Below are positions 33,681 through 48,800 of a stretch of DNA of 64,000 bases, in pieces. A program made the position numbers and the translations under genes. How positions within the stretch are numbered: position 1 is the first letter of the stretch; each line of letters opens with the position of its first letter. Location of the stretch: positions 2,366,782 to 2,430,781 of the forward strand of contig CM036759.1 in NCBI GenBank assembly GCA_020796225.1, given 5' to 3'. Under the pieces are notes generated by a model, which was not told the origin of the DNA, did no database searches, and worked only from the letters and a program-made list of their open reading frames with translations. This stretch comes from Arion vulgaris. Taxonomy: Eukaryota > Mollusca > Gastropoda > Stylommatophora > Arionidae.

Positions 33681-33819
33681 TTAATGTCGGTTATACTTTC
33701 CATTATGCATGCGATCAACATTGCGTAGATGACGTTCAGTTTGCAAGTGGTAAGAGAGAATGTGCGAGTTAGCTAGTGTGACCGTGCAAAGTTCACAGCA
33801 GACAGGATTCCGTTGATGG
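33681..33819 (-). CDS. TDRD9: TDRD9 last exon, U1-type C2H2 zinc finger
   Basis: 139 nt from a TTTTTTTCAG acceptor to TAA at 33683-33681. The frame has Cys-x2-Cys-x12-His-x5-His (starting [14 protein letters not shown]), the pattern of U1/JAZ-type fingers that bind RNA. The assignment to TDRD9 rests on adjacency, strand and phase. Confidence 0.68.
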
Positions 33820-36800
33820 CTGAAAAAAAGACATAGATAAATAATGAATAATGAGTTCAAACTTTTTTGTCATTCACAATATTCTTTACAAAATCTGGCT
33901 AGAATAAGATGAAGACAAAAACATTTCAATCTTGTTTATATGACATTCTGGGACCTAACATACAACAAGACTAATTAGAAAATATTTCAATCTTGTTTAT
34001 ATGACATTCTGGGACCTAACATACAAGACTAATTAGAAAATATTTCAATCTTGTTTATATGACATTCTGGGACCTAACATACAACACTAATTAGAAAATA
34101 TTTCAATCTTGTTTATATGACATTCTGGAACCTTACATAAAAAAGACTAATTAGAAAATATTTCAATCTTGTTTATATGACATTCTGGGACCTTACATAC
34201 AAGACTAATTAGAAAATATTTCAATCTTGTTTATATGACATTCTGGGACCTAACATACAAGACTAATTAGAAAATATTTCAATCTTGTTTATATGACATT
34301 CTGGGACCTTACATACAAGACTAATTAGAAAATATTTCAATCTTGTTTATATGTAGATTCAATGTTGATGTATGCAACTTTACATGTATGCAACCTAATC
34401 TAGAACAATATTTCAACTTGTTTATATGCATACAATAGAATGTCAAATGACAAGCTCAGAAATTGAAAACTACCTATCAACAATCTTGGTTTTATACATC
34501 ATGACTATGTGATGTAATACTCTGTATTGGCATGACCTTTATCCACAGGACTTTTTTCTTTTGACAAACAGATTGCCTGATGAAGTCTTAGCAAATGTGG
34601 GACATCTGCCTCTGTGTCCGTCAGATTATGGTGTAGTAGGGTATCTGGATCAACCTGGTCATGAGAACGTTGATATTAGTTTCCTAACTGGCATATCATA
34701 AACTAATCACATAATGGTTTTTGTATCTTGTGACAGAGATGTTATTTCACTGATAAGTAATAAGTTAGTTCTCTGACATGTTATTTCACTGTCAAGTGAT
34801 ATGTTAGTTCTCTGACATGTTAGTTCACTGACAAGTGATATGTTAGTTCTCTGACATGTTAGTTCACTGACAAGTGATATGTTAGTTCTCTGACATGTTA
34901 GTTCACTGACAAGTGATATGTTAGTTCTCTGACATGTTAGTTCTCTGACATGTTAGTTCTCTGATAAGTGATATGTTAGTTCTCTGACATGTTAGTTCTC
35001 TGACAAGTGATATGTTAGTTCTCTGACATGTTAGTTCACTGATAAGTGATATGTTAGTTCTCTGACAAGTTAGTTCACTGACAAGTGATGTTAGTTCTCT
35101 GACAAGTTAGTTCACTGACAAGTGATGTTAGTTCTCTGACATGTTAGTTCACTGATAAGTTAGTTCTCTGGACAAGTTAGTTCTCTGACATGTTAGTTCA
35201 TTGACAAGTGATGTTAGTTCTCTGACATGTTAGTTCTCTGACATGTTAGTTCACTGATAAGTAATGTTAGTTCTCTGTTGACATGTTAGTTCACTGACAA
35301 GTGATTGTTAGTTCTCTGATATGTTAGTTCTCTGCTGACATGTTAGTTCACTGACATGTTAGTTCTCTGACACATATGTTAGTTCTCTAATTGACATGTT
35401 ATATAAAAAGGGGCCTAAATGTGAAAAACTGAATTCAACGCTTGTGTTCTGTGCCTGCCTCTCCAGCAGAGTTTAGGTCAGCTAGTCTTTCTGAGGAAGG
35501 GCAAAAATTAGTAGCCTGCTGATGATCGGTAGAACACACAAGCCACCCCCATCTCCTAGTGATGTAGAATAAGAAACTGACTGTGGGGTCAAAGTCTAAT
35601 GGGGCTCCGGCTAGCCTAGATGGATGGACTCTTCGACATAGCTATGCGAGCACGAATAAAAAACAATAATGTACTGGCCTACAGGTCTGTATGCATGAAA
35701 CTGAAACAATAATGTACTGGCCTACAGGTCTGTAGGCATGAAACTGAAACAATAATGTACTGGCTTACAGGTCTGTAGGTATGAAACTGAAACAATAATG
35801 TACTGGCCTACAGGTCTGTAGGTATGAAACTGAAACAATAATGTAGTGGCCTACAGGTCTGTATGCATGAAACTGAAACAATAATGTATTGGCCTACAGG
35901 TCTGTAGGCATGAAACTGAAACAATAATGTACTGGACTACAGGTCTGTATGATGAAACAATAATGTACTGGACTACAGGTCTGTATGCATGAAACTGAAA
36001 CAATAATGTACTGGACTACAGGTCTGTAGGTATGAAACTGAAACAACAATGTACTGGACTACAGGTCTGTATGTATGAAACTGAAACAATAATGTACTGG
36101 ACTACAGGTCTGTAGGTATGAAACAATAATGTACTGGACTACAGGTCTGTAGGCATGAAACTGAAACAATAATGTACTGGACTACAGGTCTGTATGTATG
36201 AAACAATAATGTACTGGCCTACAGGTCTGTAGGCATGAAACTGAAACAATAATGTACTGGACTACAGGTCTGTATGTATGAAACAATAATGTACTGGACT
36301 ACAGGTCTGTAGGTATGAAACTGAAACAATAATGTACTGGACTACAGGTCTGTAGGTATGAAACAATAATGTACTGGACTACAGGTCTGTAGGTATGAAA
36401 CTGAAACAATAATGTACTGGACTACAGGTCTGTATGCATGAAACTGAAACAATAATGTACTGGACTACAGGTCTGTAGGTATGAAACTGAAACAATAATG
36501 TACTGGACTACAGGTCTGTATGTATGAAACTGAAACAATAATGTACTGCACTACAGGTCTGTAGGTATGAAACTGAAACAATAATGTACTGGACTACAGG
36601 TCTGTATGCATGAAACTGAAACAATAATGTACTGGACTACAGGTCTGTAGGCATGAAACTGAAACAATAATGTACTGGACTACAGGTCTGTAGGTATGAA
36701 ACTGAAACAATAATGTACTGGACTACAGGTCTGTATGCATGAAACTGAAACAATAATGTACTGGACTACAGGTCTGTATGCATGAAACTGAAACAATAAT

Positions 36801-39800
36801 GTATTGGACTACAGGTCTGTATGCATGAAACTGAAACAATAATGTACTGGACTACAGGTCTGTATGCATGAAACTGAAACAATAATGTACTGGACTACAG
36901 GTCTGTATGTATGAAACAAACAATAATGTACTGGACTACAGGTCTGTAGGCATGAAACTGAAACAATAATGTACTGGCCTACAGGTCTGTAGGCATGAAA
37001 CTGAAACAATAATGTACTGGACTACAGGTCTGTATGTATGAAACAATAATGTACTGGACTACAGGTCTGTAGGTATGAAACTGAAACAATAATGTACTGG
37101 ACTACAGGTCTGTAGGTATGAAACTGAAACAATAATGTACTGGACTACAGGTCTGTAGGTATGAAACTGAAACAAACTTGTATCGCTGTCAGACACTCTT
37201 CTTCTTCGAACACTCCATATTAACCACTCTTTCTGATTTATATGTGAACCGAGTCTAAGAACAATTGTACGCTGTGCCAAGTAGACCAGCACATTCGATT
37301 TCTGTGATGCTTTTTATTTCCTAGAGTAGCTTCTCAGGCCCCACTTCAGTCCCCACTCACGACACACCTTGTGGATGGCAGTTTACTATTCTTTGCTTCC
37401 TTGTGGCCCGCAACACATGGGCGAGTAGAAACAAATGACTTCAGGCCCGCAACACATGGGCGACTGTAAGAAACAAATGACTTGCGGGCCCGGCAACACA
37501 TGGCGACTGTAAGAAACAAATGACTTGCGGGCCCGGCAACACATGGGCGACTGTGAAACAAATCACATACAGGCCACAAAGAATGGTTTCACAAAGTTGA
37601 TGTCGAACAAACAAAGAAAATTTCATTGTACCTGGTTTTCCCATTTGGTTCAATCATTCTCTTCTAAAATGGCACATTACTTTGAAAGTACCGCACAAAC
37701 TCTGTAGCTCCCCCAATAATCCTTGGAGATCTCTGAGAAAGAATCCTCATTAATTGAACAATGCTGCCTGGATTCAAACCCATGATCTCCAGAACGCACT
37801 GCCAACTACTCAACTACTTCACCCTAGACTACTGAAGTGCTTGGAGGAGTGCTGATTATGAATGTAGATTTGATGCTAATGTCCAACTCTTAGAGGTATA
37901 CAAATATATCGAAATATAGATATAACAACAAGACATTATTGCCAATAATATGAAACACCTAGTAGAATGTTGGATCATCTTACCTGGTTCCATTTGTAGA
38001 GATTTTGGAAGCATTTAGGTTCAACTAGTTCTCTCTTCCTCTTCAACAAACTGAGAAATACACAACATTATACATTTGTTAACAAACAGTACAAAGCAAT
38101 CAACTCATCACATTCAAACAGTGGATCACATCAGATCCAGATAGTTTCTATTTGCGCTCTCTCTCTCTCTTCTACTACTTTAGAAACTTCCTAGAAAAAC
38201 AACTTGAACCCAACAGAAGCCACAACAATACAACATAACTGATTGAATGCAAGATAATATAACAATAAAATATAACATATAACAATAATACATAACTGAC
38301 TGAATGCAAGACAATAAAACATAACTGATTGGATGCACAACAATATAACAAGATTGCAACATATTCTCATAAAAAGATTAATTCTGCTGTCTGTTTGTTT
38401 TTGTTCACTTGCTGTGGATTCAGGAGGAAGTCATGACACCTGGTATTGCGCTTCTGACAGAGTTTTGCGTGAGGCCTGCTTACCATTTGACTGGCGTCCC
38501 TCATCATGCAGTGAGCCTACACCGTCTTCAGAGGTACTTGAAGATTAGATCCTTCAAGTGTTATTGTTACAGGAAACCTGTTGTCCTCGAAACACTTGCA
38601 GTGAGTCCTCCTACTATCAGTACTTTTACAGCAAGTGTTGATTAGTGAAGTGTGACTTCTTTATCAGATTTTCTGCCTGTGGTGAGGTCGCTCTGTACGC
38701 ATCATATGATAACACTCTTTAATGATGATCTTCTCGCCCGAGTGGTTACCGGGCCTAAATTTGGGGTGTAAAGAATAGAACCACTGTTACCTGCCACGCA
38801 TGTCGTAAGAGGCGACTAAGGAGTTTTGGCTGAAATCGGATGCATGTCTCCTAAATGTGTAGATGTCTATGCGTTTAGGGGCCTACTAAACCAATGTGCA
38901 ACGTATACACGTTCTTGGCAAAGATCAAACATATCACAAGAGTGATTAACCCTCTTATTCCTGGAGTGGCCGAATACGCCCGTTATCGGTATAAACCCAT
39001 AGCGGCCGTTACCGCCCGGCGGGTATATAAATAGTTTTTTCGATATCTTTCCTTGCGAATAGACACGCTAAATTTAGCCCTGATGTCATTGCCGATAATG
39101 GCTGCTGTCATTTTAGAAATCCGAGCGTTTCTAGTGTTAATGGTTTTGTATCGGCAATTTTAAAAAGTCCTTATATTTTCTGGAAAACTTGTGATTTATG
39201 ATTTAGTTGATGGAAAATTTGTTGCTGAGATTGTGGATAAATCGGATTGAGATATAATTAATTCAAGATTTGCGTGCGAAAATATACGATGCTAGTTCTA
39301 GTGTTTACGACGATTTGCGTAACTATTAGTTACGATGAATCACGATTGTCGATGGATGCGAACACCACCGCTTCCTCGTCCACCCAGGTCGTAAAGTTGA
39401 GAGAGAATAGTCGCAACAGCTGAGCACTATCAATTTTAACAATTTAGTGAAGAAACAGGTTCTGCAAATGACATTGATTCAGATTCAGAATATTCTCTAT
39501 TTGTGATTACCGTCATTACTGCGTTACGGCACGCGCGACTTTTGCGCAGGTATTTTTTTTAGAACTGGACAGAGCTAACCAACGAATTTGCTCTAAGAAA
39601 ATTCAAAAAATCCAGATCCTTTATGGGTACTGTTCCTTTTCATGACATCAATATCTTTCTTTATGTAAACTATATGTGTCGAACTCACCTGTCACATTAT
39701 TACAGAATGTTTTGGTTTACCGATAAACTGTTGAATGTGCCTGCTTTGTCAAATATAGTGTCAAGAAATAGATTTGAAAGTATCAGCAAATATTTGTACT

Positions 39801-42800
39801 TCAATGTCAATTCCAAATTCGTTCCATGAGGACAATATGGACATGTGCAAGGTTGAACCTCTGTCTTGATTGTATGAGGGCCCTCATGCCCATACAAACA
39901 TGCAGGCTAGGCAACTGCAGGACTGATAAACTCCCAGATACTGCATTCATGCCAACTCCATTCATGCCAACCATCAACCGACTCAACTCTACTGTTTGGC
40001 AGAATGCAAAGCCGCAGTTAGTGTTTCTAAATGAAGATGAGGACTGCACCACAAAGGTGTGTGGAAACAAGTGATAGCTGCCCAACATGCAAAATCAACC
40101 TCTGTTAGGGAGATTGCTTTTCAACCTTTCAATTTACATTTATCCTCAATAAAACTGACATTTTTAGTGAAACATACGTTCAATATTGCCATTCATTTTT
40201 ATTTCTTCACTTGTATAATTTTTACATCCAACTTGCATGGTATTGACAACATACATGTATACAAACTAGTACCTCATCCATTTAACTGTAAATTGGACTT
40301 TAAATCACAAATATTGATTAGAAATTGTATTTGTTATGAATTTTATTTCACGAACACTTGTTGCTGGGTTATTTCCCTTGCCCTGGGAATTCGGTAGTAA
40401 CTTTTCTGAAGGGCTGGGAATAAGAGGGTTAAAGTTGGTAGTAAAGACAGCAAAGAAGAAGAAGATGATCTAATGCCGTATATTTGGGCTTGGATCTATG
40501 CCAAAGAGCAATTAATAATTCTCTGACTGGGTGAGGCAGTTCCGGTTTAGGAGCATTCTCAACCCTTCTAGTACTAGTCATTGGAACGGTCATCTTCATT
40601 CATTGGTCTTGTATTCATTGCTCTTTGACGGCCATTTTTCACAATATATTTGGGCTTTATGATCTTCGCCTAAGAGTATGTCTACAGTATGTGGCCTATC
40701 TGACTATGTGAGGTCGTTCCAGTTTAGGAACATTCTCAGTCACTGGAGACACAAGCGATCCTTTTATGCTATTCAATTGGTCTTTATATGATCTGAGCTA
40801 TAGTGTTTGGATGTCATCTTACTCTGTGTAGGATGATCGGCGTTCGAAAAGTATCGCCCTTCGCCAATGCTTGGGTTTGTACCAGTCAAGCCTTGACATT
40901 ATCTGCCTTACTTTTCTATCCACAGTGAGTTTATTCCTGAACTGAAGTACTCTCAGCCATTTCGGGGCGAGTGACAGCACATACCAATTTGCAATGTCTA
41001 CTCTGCATTTTCCCTGTTCACTGGAATGATTGGACTGGGGCTGCACACGGATATTTTAGAGGGTCGTTTCATTCGGCGCTAGCAACGTAAGTTAATTTTT
41101 TTGCTCGCCAACATCACCCACCCCAGTTCTTCTGGGGATGTTAGTTGTTAGTGCAACAGTACCTTGCCCGGTTGTACCAGGGAGGGCAGTTTCGTCAGGC
41201 CCTAGAATGCAACTTTAGAATTTGAGCTTGGCCAACCATACCCAACAAATGTATCGAATACAGAGTTTAATACAATCTTCCCTGTGTCGTCATGACACAT
41301 TGCATCTTTCGAGCGATTCTTGCAGAGAGCTGGCAGATTTGGTGTGACCAGCTTCGAGGGGAAGTGCATCCTGATGACTCGCACCTTGTCACTTCTAACG
41401 AATCATTTTTATGTATTCAGCTTTTCCTATCGGCCGTGAGAGAAGTGCAGAAACAATCACTTTGGGATTCTCTGCTCGTCTGTGTTGCGAGCAGATTACA
41501 TAAGACGTGACTGCGTCTGCACCACTACTTATACCAGAGTAGCTCTCCCTCAACTCACTTAACCTCGCGCGACATTGTCACTGTGACTGCGCCTTTGACC
41601 CCACTAGTTCTGCTAAAACAAAGATTGTTTGTGTGTCTGGTATGACGCACCTGACAGATTTTTGCGCGTAGACCCTTTTTCCTTATTATCAGTGCTCCCT
41701 GCCTTATAGGTGTGCCTTCTCCAACTTCAGAGGTCATCTGTCATCATTGAGAATTATTGTATATCTTCTTCTTCTTCTTCTCTTCCACCAATTACTTATT
41801 TATAGAAGTATTGTATATGCCAAGTATATATCAACCTAAGGAGACCCTGAACGAACTTTGCTGAGAGAGGCAAGAAATATCGGTCTCAGTTCCATGGAGG
41901 AGATTGAGCGAGTTGCCCAGGATGGAGTGGTATGGAGAAATTGCTTGCAGGCGCTATGTAACGTATAACGGTACAAGAGGACTTATTATTATTACTAGAG
42001 TGTATATCAAATATAAAACTAGTATCCATGTGGGTGGATAGAATGAAGTGGATAAAGTGTGGATAACTTACGCCAGCAGTTTCTCCCTAGCTTTGGTCTG
42101 TATGCTAACAAAGACATCTTCACCCCAGTTGGCTACAGTATCATCTGTTCCTACAGCGATGTTTATGGCCATACGTACTTCATTGATCTAGACAATAATA
42201 ACAAACAAAATCAACATGTGTAATGAAAGACACAGATTGTTAATAATTCTCTTTTTTCAAATACTGTTTGTTAATTGGTAGAACCATCATCATTGCACTT
42301 CGGTAAATTGCAACGATTTCTTTCTTACACTGGAAGCTCTTGGCAGTAGTGCATGAAATCTGCAGAGCTGATGAGTTACACTGGAAGCTCTTGGCAGTAG
42401 TGCATGAAATCTGCAGAGCTGATGAGGGTCCTAGGTGTAAATTTGTGTCACAATTTTATTTTAAGCTTTTTTAAATTAATGTTGGCAAGACAACAGCTTT
42501 ACAGTCTACTCATATTGATTTTCATGTTGGCAAGACAACAGCTTTACAGTCTACTCATATTGATTTTCATGTTGGCAAGACAACAGCTTTACAGTCTACT
42601 CATATTGATTTTCATGTTGGCAAGACAACAGCTTTACAGTCTACTCATATTGATTTTCATGTTGACAAGACAACAACTTTACAGTCTACTCATTATTGAT
42701 TTTCATGTTGGCAAGACAACAGCTTTACAGTCTACTCATTGATTTTCATGTTGGCAAGACAACAGCTTTACAGTCTACTCATATTGATTTTCATGTTGAC

Positions 42801-45800
42801 AAGACAACAGCTTTACAGTCTAATATTGATTTTCATGTTGGCAAGACAACAGCTTTACAGTCTACTCATATTGATTTTCAACTGCCGGTTTCATTTACTC
42901 GCTCAACTTGAACACAAGACCTATGTTTTATCACCTATCTCCAGTCTTCAGACTAGGAACTCTATCTCACCTACACTGAGATCAGGGATCACTGGACAAA
43001 TATCCTGATTGGTCCATGTGAGAAACAAACCAAAATACTGCAACATGAACAACAAACATCATGAACAACAAGCATGATGAACAACAAACATCATTGAACA
43101 ACAAGCATGATGAACAACAAACATCATTGAACAACAAGCATGATCAACAACAAACATCATTGAACAACAAGCAGATGTTACTATTGATGATGAAACAGAA
43201 TGGCTCAATGTAGCAAATGGAAGTATGACGAGGTTGAAACATTTCTCCAAACTTAGTTAATAAGATAACAAGAACATATAAAATATAATATAACAGATAA
43301 TAATAATTGATGGGAGGGCGTAAGTATCCCAAGAGGCTATGTCGGAGGTAGCATTGCTACCATCGGTAGGTTTAACCATGCAGAACAAACCAAAGGTTAG
43401 GGATCAGAAGAAGAGGGACATCCCCTACCCCTCAGGCTGAAGAGTTTTGCATTGGGTTGGCGGTCCACCATAGAAAAAAGATTACAGAAAAGTGGACAGA
43501 TTTGTTTAATCAGATACTGGGAGAGCAGTTGAGCATTGAGGTGAAACACACTGTGTATGAACTGGGAGAGCAGTTGAGGATTAAGGTGAAACACACTGTG
43601 TATGAACAGGCACAGCAGTTGAGGATTAAAGTGAAACACACTGTGTATGAACTGGGAGAGCAGTTGAGGATTAAGGTGAAACACACTGTGTATGAACAGG
43701 CACAGCAGTTGAGGATTAAAGTGAAACACACTGTGTATGAACTGGGAGAGCAGTTGAGGATTGAGGTGAAACACACTGTGTATGAACTGGGAGAGCAGTT
43801 GAGGATTAAGGTGAAACACACTGTGTATGACGAGCCAGGGCCAAACCCACAACAAAGCTCAGTCTCTGACAGGAGAGATGTGGAGACGAAATGTAGACAG
43901 AGAAAGAAAAGAGTCAGAAAATACCTGGAATGAACTAAACTAGTTTGCTCAAGACAGATTTTATTGTAGAAAATTTGTTAATGCATTAAGCTGAGAGAAG
44001 AAGAAAAACACACATAACAAAATCAATCAATAAAGAATATCACCAACCATAAGAACATCATCTGTATCAAATGTTGTTTCAAAGTTCAGCTCAATATCAT
44101 GATCTGCTAGGATAGGCATGTTATTCTCATCATAGCCAAGTCCACATAATGCACCGGTGTAGCGTTGACGTTTGATGTCAGTCCTGGTGAGTGAAGATGT
44201 TCGTCAGATTGAATCACATGAGTTTAACAATGTTTTCACAACAACCGCTCACATCACAATATGACTCCACATACTCTATTTATCAATCAACTCAACTTCT
44301 CAACCAAGTACTCAACCCACTCATCAATTATCTCTTTACTCAACTCTTCTTCACACTTCACTTCAATTAATTCTTCACTTCATTCATCATCTCATTCAGT
44401 TCTTCTGAATTTACCGTTATAAATAAATCGACATAATTGTTCTGCAAGTAAATATATTGTGTAGTCTGCTTTTATTTTAGTATGCTACTTTTGTTTAGGA
44501 ATTTTCTTATTCAACATGGCTGCCTGTACTCAAGTGGGAAATTCTGAGAAACTACTGCAGTTAATGGGTTGAAACTTCTAGAACATGTTCACAACAAATG
44601 TATTATCTTCATTGAAATGTTGCTGCTGGAGACATCTATAGATATTAAGCTGCAATACACATCTGTAAGTGGAGATAGTTCGTTTACACGGTATGTTTGT
44701 TTGTGCTTACAGAGTATGTTTGTGCTTACAGAGTATGTTTGTGCTTACAGAGTATGTTTGTGCTTACAGAGTATGTTTGTGCTTACAAAGTATGTTTGTG
44801 CATATTACAAGAATCCACATTTCTTCCTTCCATCCTTCCTTCCATCCTTCCTTCCATCCATCCTTCCTTCCATCCATCCTTCCTTCTGTTATAGGTGGGG
44901 GTCCATGCACACTCGATAATAAAAGCCAATGCTGTCGTTCAGTATTCATATATATTTATTGCGATGTTAATCATGGCGGACAAAACACGCCTGTCTCATC
45001 TCAGGTTCAATCTTAGTCACCTTGTTTACTAAAAGGAATGTTGCTAATTCGTCACTACACAGCTACGTAAAAACGTCATTGTCTCGTTGTTATGTGTTGC
45101 CTCTGCTTAAGAGTGCAACACATAGTCTCAACTATTAATTATCTAATTACATACTACACTAACTATATGGCTAACTGTCCATTCCTCCAGCTGCCATCTG
45201 AGAACTATGACACCCCCTGGAGACCTGCCGTCGCCTGACGGCAAATCCCAGAAAAAATCGCACAGGTAGCGTCCAATAGGGTTATTAGAGTGGTGAGAGC
45301 TGAAAGGGAACAAGTCGCCTCACGTGATAAACGTGGCTCCACAACAACTAACTATAACAGCCAACCATGGTCGAAAGAAAAAGAAATCCTGGCGGGATCT
45401 CAGGAAGACCCAAGTTGAATGAGCTACTTGGTAAGGAGTCACCACACGTCGTTGGACGTGACTCATCAACTGGCCATAGGTGACCATGGCTAACTTCAAC
45501 AGTAAACCCTCTGTGCTCTTGTGCTGAAACCATGGTACTAGAAATCAATCAGCATTACATAAATTAATTGGAAAATATGGAAAATATCGTCTATGATTCG
45601 ACTGCGACCCAACAGCATAACACTTGGCCAATGTGAGGTGGCTGTACTGGACATCCATTCCTCACATGAGGTAGTATTGGTTTGATGGCAGCATGTATCA
45701 GTATGTCACTAACACTATGTCTTTCTTGCATGTCAGAGTCTTGTCACACTATCTGAAATCTCAAACAAAAACACAAGTTACAAATTGAAAAAAGGAAAAA

Positions 45801-48800
45801 AAAACATATATATAACGTTAACTTTTCACGTTATATGGCCTCAACGAGGTAATATCAACCAACCCCCAATGCCCAGGGAAAATAATAAACTCCCAAGATT
45901 TAACATATTGCATCAAAAAAACATACATAATGTTCATCCAACAACATTATAAGACCTCCACGAGGTATTATTAACCATCCCCAAACCCAGGAATGAATGA
46001 GCTGCAAATATGAAACTCCATTATAAACGTCCAATATCCAACGCTGCTCCATTATCTCCTAAACTTCTCCTATTAAAATTTACCATCTTCCTATTAACAT
46101 AATTAACACATCAAAGTGTAGGATTACGTACACGTGACGCAAGTCCACACTAAATCCGCCAATTAAACAAATCATAACTCCAAGGATCCAAAATACTCGG
46201 ATCGACATCATATAACCTCCATGAGGCAATAAAATCACCCCAAAGGAATAAAATAACAATTCCAAATGTGTCAAATATATTGCATTCGACACAGCGCAAC
46301 CTCAACGAGGTATTACATTCCACAATATTCCACTTATTGAATCTACATTGCAGAAACTGAAGTCTCATTGACCCCAGTGTCCACTCAACAATCAAAAGGA
46401 GTCAAATAATACTCAAAATTTGACCCTACAATATATAACCACTGATATTAAAATTATAACCCATTCAAAACCCACAAGGAATCGAGCCAATTCCCAAAGG
46501 ATCTACCTATCGGCTCAATATAAGATAATCTCAATAAATGAGGTAGCACATTCCGTCCAGTAATCTTTAAGGACTCAACCAAAAACCCAATTATTCTCTT
46601 TATTTGGTCTAACATTATTCTCGAGCTACCCCTTACAATCCATCCTTCAGTCCCAAAGGATTGAAATAAAACCGCATGTATGTTCCCTATTTGGTTCAAA
46701 CCTCACTTTTGACTTCAGGCCCATTGTAAACCTTTTCTCAATCCACCAGGATCCAAACAAAAATCCAGGCATATTGTGTATAAAACTCGGGTTCCATGTA
46801 GTTTTGTACAAATCATAGTTGTCCCGTCATGAGCTAACCCAGTTCTCACGAGACCATCCCTGGGAGCACTGCTAACGATATCACGTGTGCCATCCCCACG
46901 ATGTATACCCTGAAAGATATTGTCAAGACCAACATAGACCCCCAGCATGAAATAGAGAAGGCAAGGACTATGCGCCTTCAAGTAAAGTTGAAAGACGCAA
47001 CCCTTTCAAACCATGCTGATGTGAACATAGGCCCTAGCACTAAAAAATAGCATAAATAACGCCATCACCACTATAGTATTCCGTTTCACAGACCTGACCA
47101 GGAATCCACGCGATCCACACAATCCTTGCCATGAAACAACGCATTGTTCCCCCAACCAACAAAATGTTGGTCAAATTGCCTGCCGCTTTTGCGCTCGAAA
47201 TCAATTATCACTGGCTCGATGCGCGTCCATAGTTGAAAATTACATAGGTCGCAATTAGTATTTCGCTCATAATCTGAGCTCAAAGATTTATTATCAGACT
47301 CATGCATTCTTAAACCAATACGTAGTGATTCGTGTTTATTTTCCACGCTCCTGCTATTGTCTACTGGAAGACAAACATTATTGCATGCTCACAGGCACAA
47401 CTGGATTCGAATCATTTACTTCCTCTTGGTTGTGCTGACTCTGAGTGACCTCAAGTTCATGTGTTGTTACCAACGTGTCACTGGATCGACACACAAATAA
47501 ATCATTCGGCATTTGTACAGGCGAAATTTGCTCCCGATTTAACTTTTCTTCTGTGTCCCCTCTAATGATGGCCCTGGACCACCTTTCTTTTCTCCTTGTC
47601 GTTACAGATTGACTGCCACGGTCAACACCCTTACGTTTCAACAAAGCGTCCCTTACTATTTGAGCCCACTAACGCTCGATTAAATTTCTTTGAATTAACC
47701 TGGACCTTTTTATTTCTTCCACGTCGTTTCCTATTTACTTTAGCATTGTTTGATTTCTGAACCACTGATTCAGTAAATAGAGAACTCACACGAGTCGGCA
47801 ACATCTTCCTGGACCCAACTATTCGTGTGCCATGAGGACGACGTGTATGATATCCCTCATATTGCACCTCTGACTGATGAGTTTGAACAATAGCTAAATG
47901 TTCCATTTGTTGATCGTTGTCTTGTAGGGCTGTTGCGGAGGGTGATAATTGACAACATTGTTCCATCTCCAGTCCCTCGTCGGAAATACTAACGACAGAT
48001 TTTCTCATGTCTTCCTTTTCGTGATCCCTATCCGTAGTTAAACCTTGATTATCCTGTTCTATATCCTGCACTGCATTCGTCAGATGGATTTCCTGAGAAT
48101 TAAATTCTGCTATTAAAGGAGAGACTGGTAAGACGTATGGTTCATCATCGGACCAATCGCCAACAGGTTCCAATGTATGGCAGACTTGAGGAGCAACCAC
48201 TACCACACAGGAAGAAGGTAGTAAGACATTCAGCTCTACACATGATACATCCACGGATGATACCAAGGCAATGGGATCAATATTGGACCACTCACCAAAG
48301 ATTCCATTGTATCGCAATCTTTAGAATCAATCTCCTCTACACGGGAAAAATGCAGAAATAAATTCGGCTCTGCATCTGAATCTTTAATAACTGAAATCAA
48401 ATCGTGATTTTCCTCTACAGGGCAAATCGCAATAAAAATTAGGCATGTACTTAACCCATCAACATCTGAAACAATCAAATTATTATATTGTTTCGTCTGG
48501 CTCTGCCATCTGAAACTGGTAAAAATTCTGAAGCTCATTCGACTCACCACCGAGTAAATCATAACAATTAAATCTTTGGATCAGGCAGCTGCCTGTTGAT
48601 ACAGAGGGACTAATGGGAGAGAAATGCTGCTCCTCTTCCCCTTCATCCCTAAACACATCATATGTGTCAATGGTCTGGTTTTCCTGGGTCATCCCCTGGA
48701 CACCCAGGGTTGTGCGCTCCTTCTTATGTCCTGACTGTGGAAAGAAGAACAATTATAGTTTCCCCCCCAAATTGTCTCTGTCATTGGGCCTCCCATAACC

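Larger units (their letters stand above)
38735..40465 (+). mobile_element. SINE family A, copy 2, split by piggyBac
   Basis: Left part 38735-38949 matches the family (CGCCCGAGTGGTTACCGGGC, CGTAAGAGGCGACTAAGGAG). The 3' part resumes at 40433 (AAAGTTGGTAGTAAAGACAG) and ends in GAAGAAGAAG. An 8-bp GATGATCT at both sides is the likely target duplication. In a TDRD9 intron. Confidence 0.8.

Noticed and set aside
39826..40074. Separate small gene in the piggyBac region
   Set aside because: It lies between the piggyBac termini and shares no domain; most likely decayed transposase sequence.
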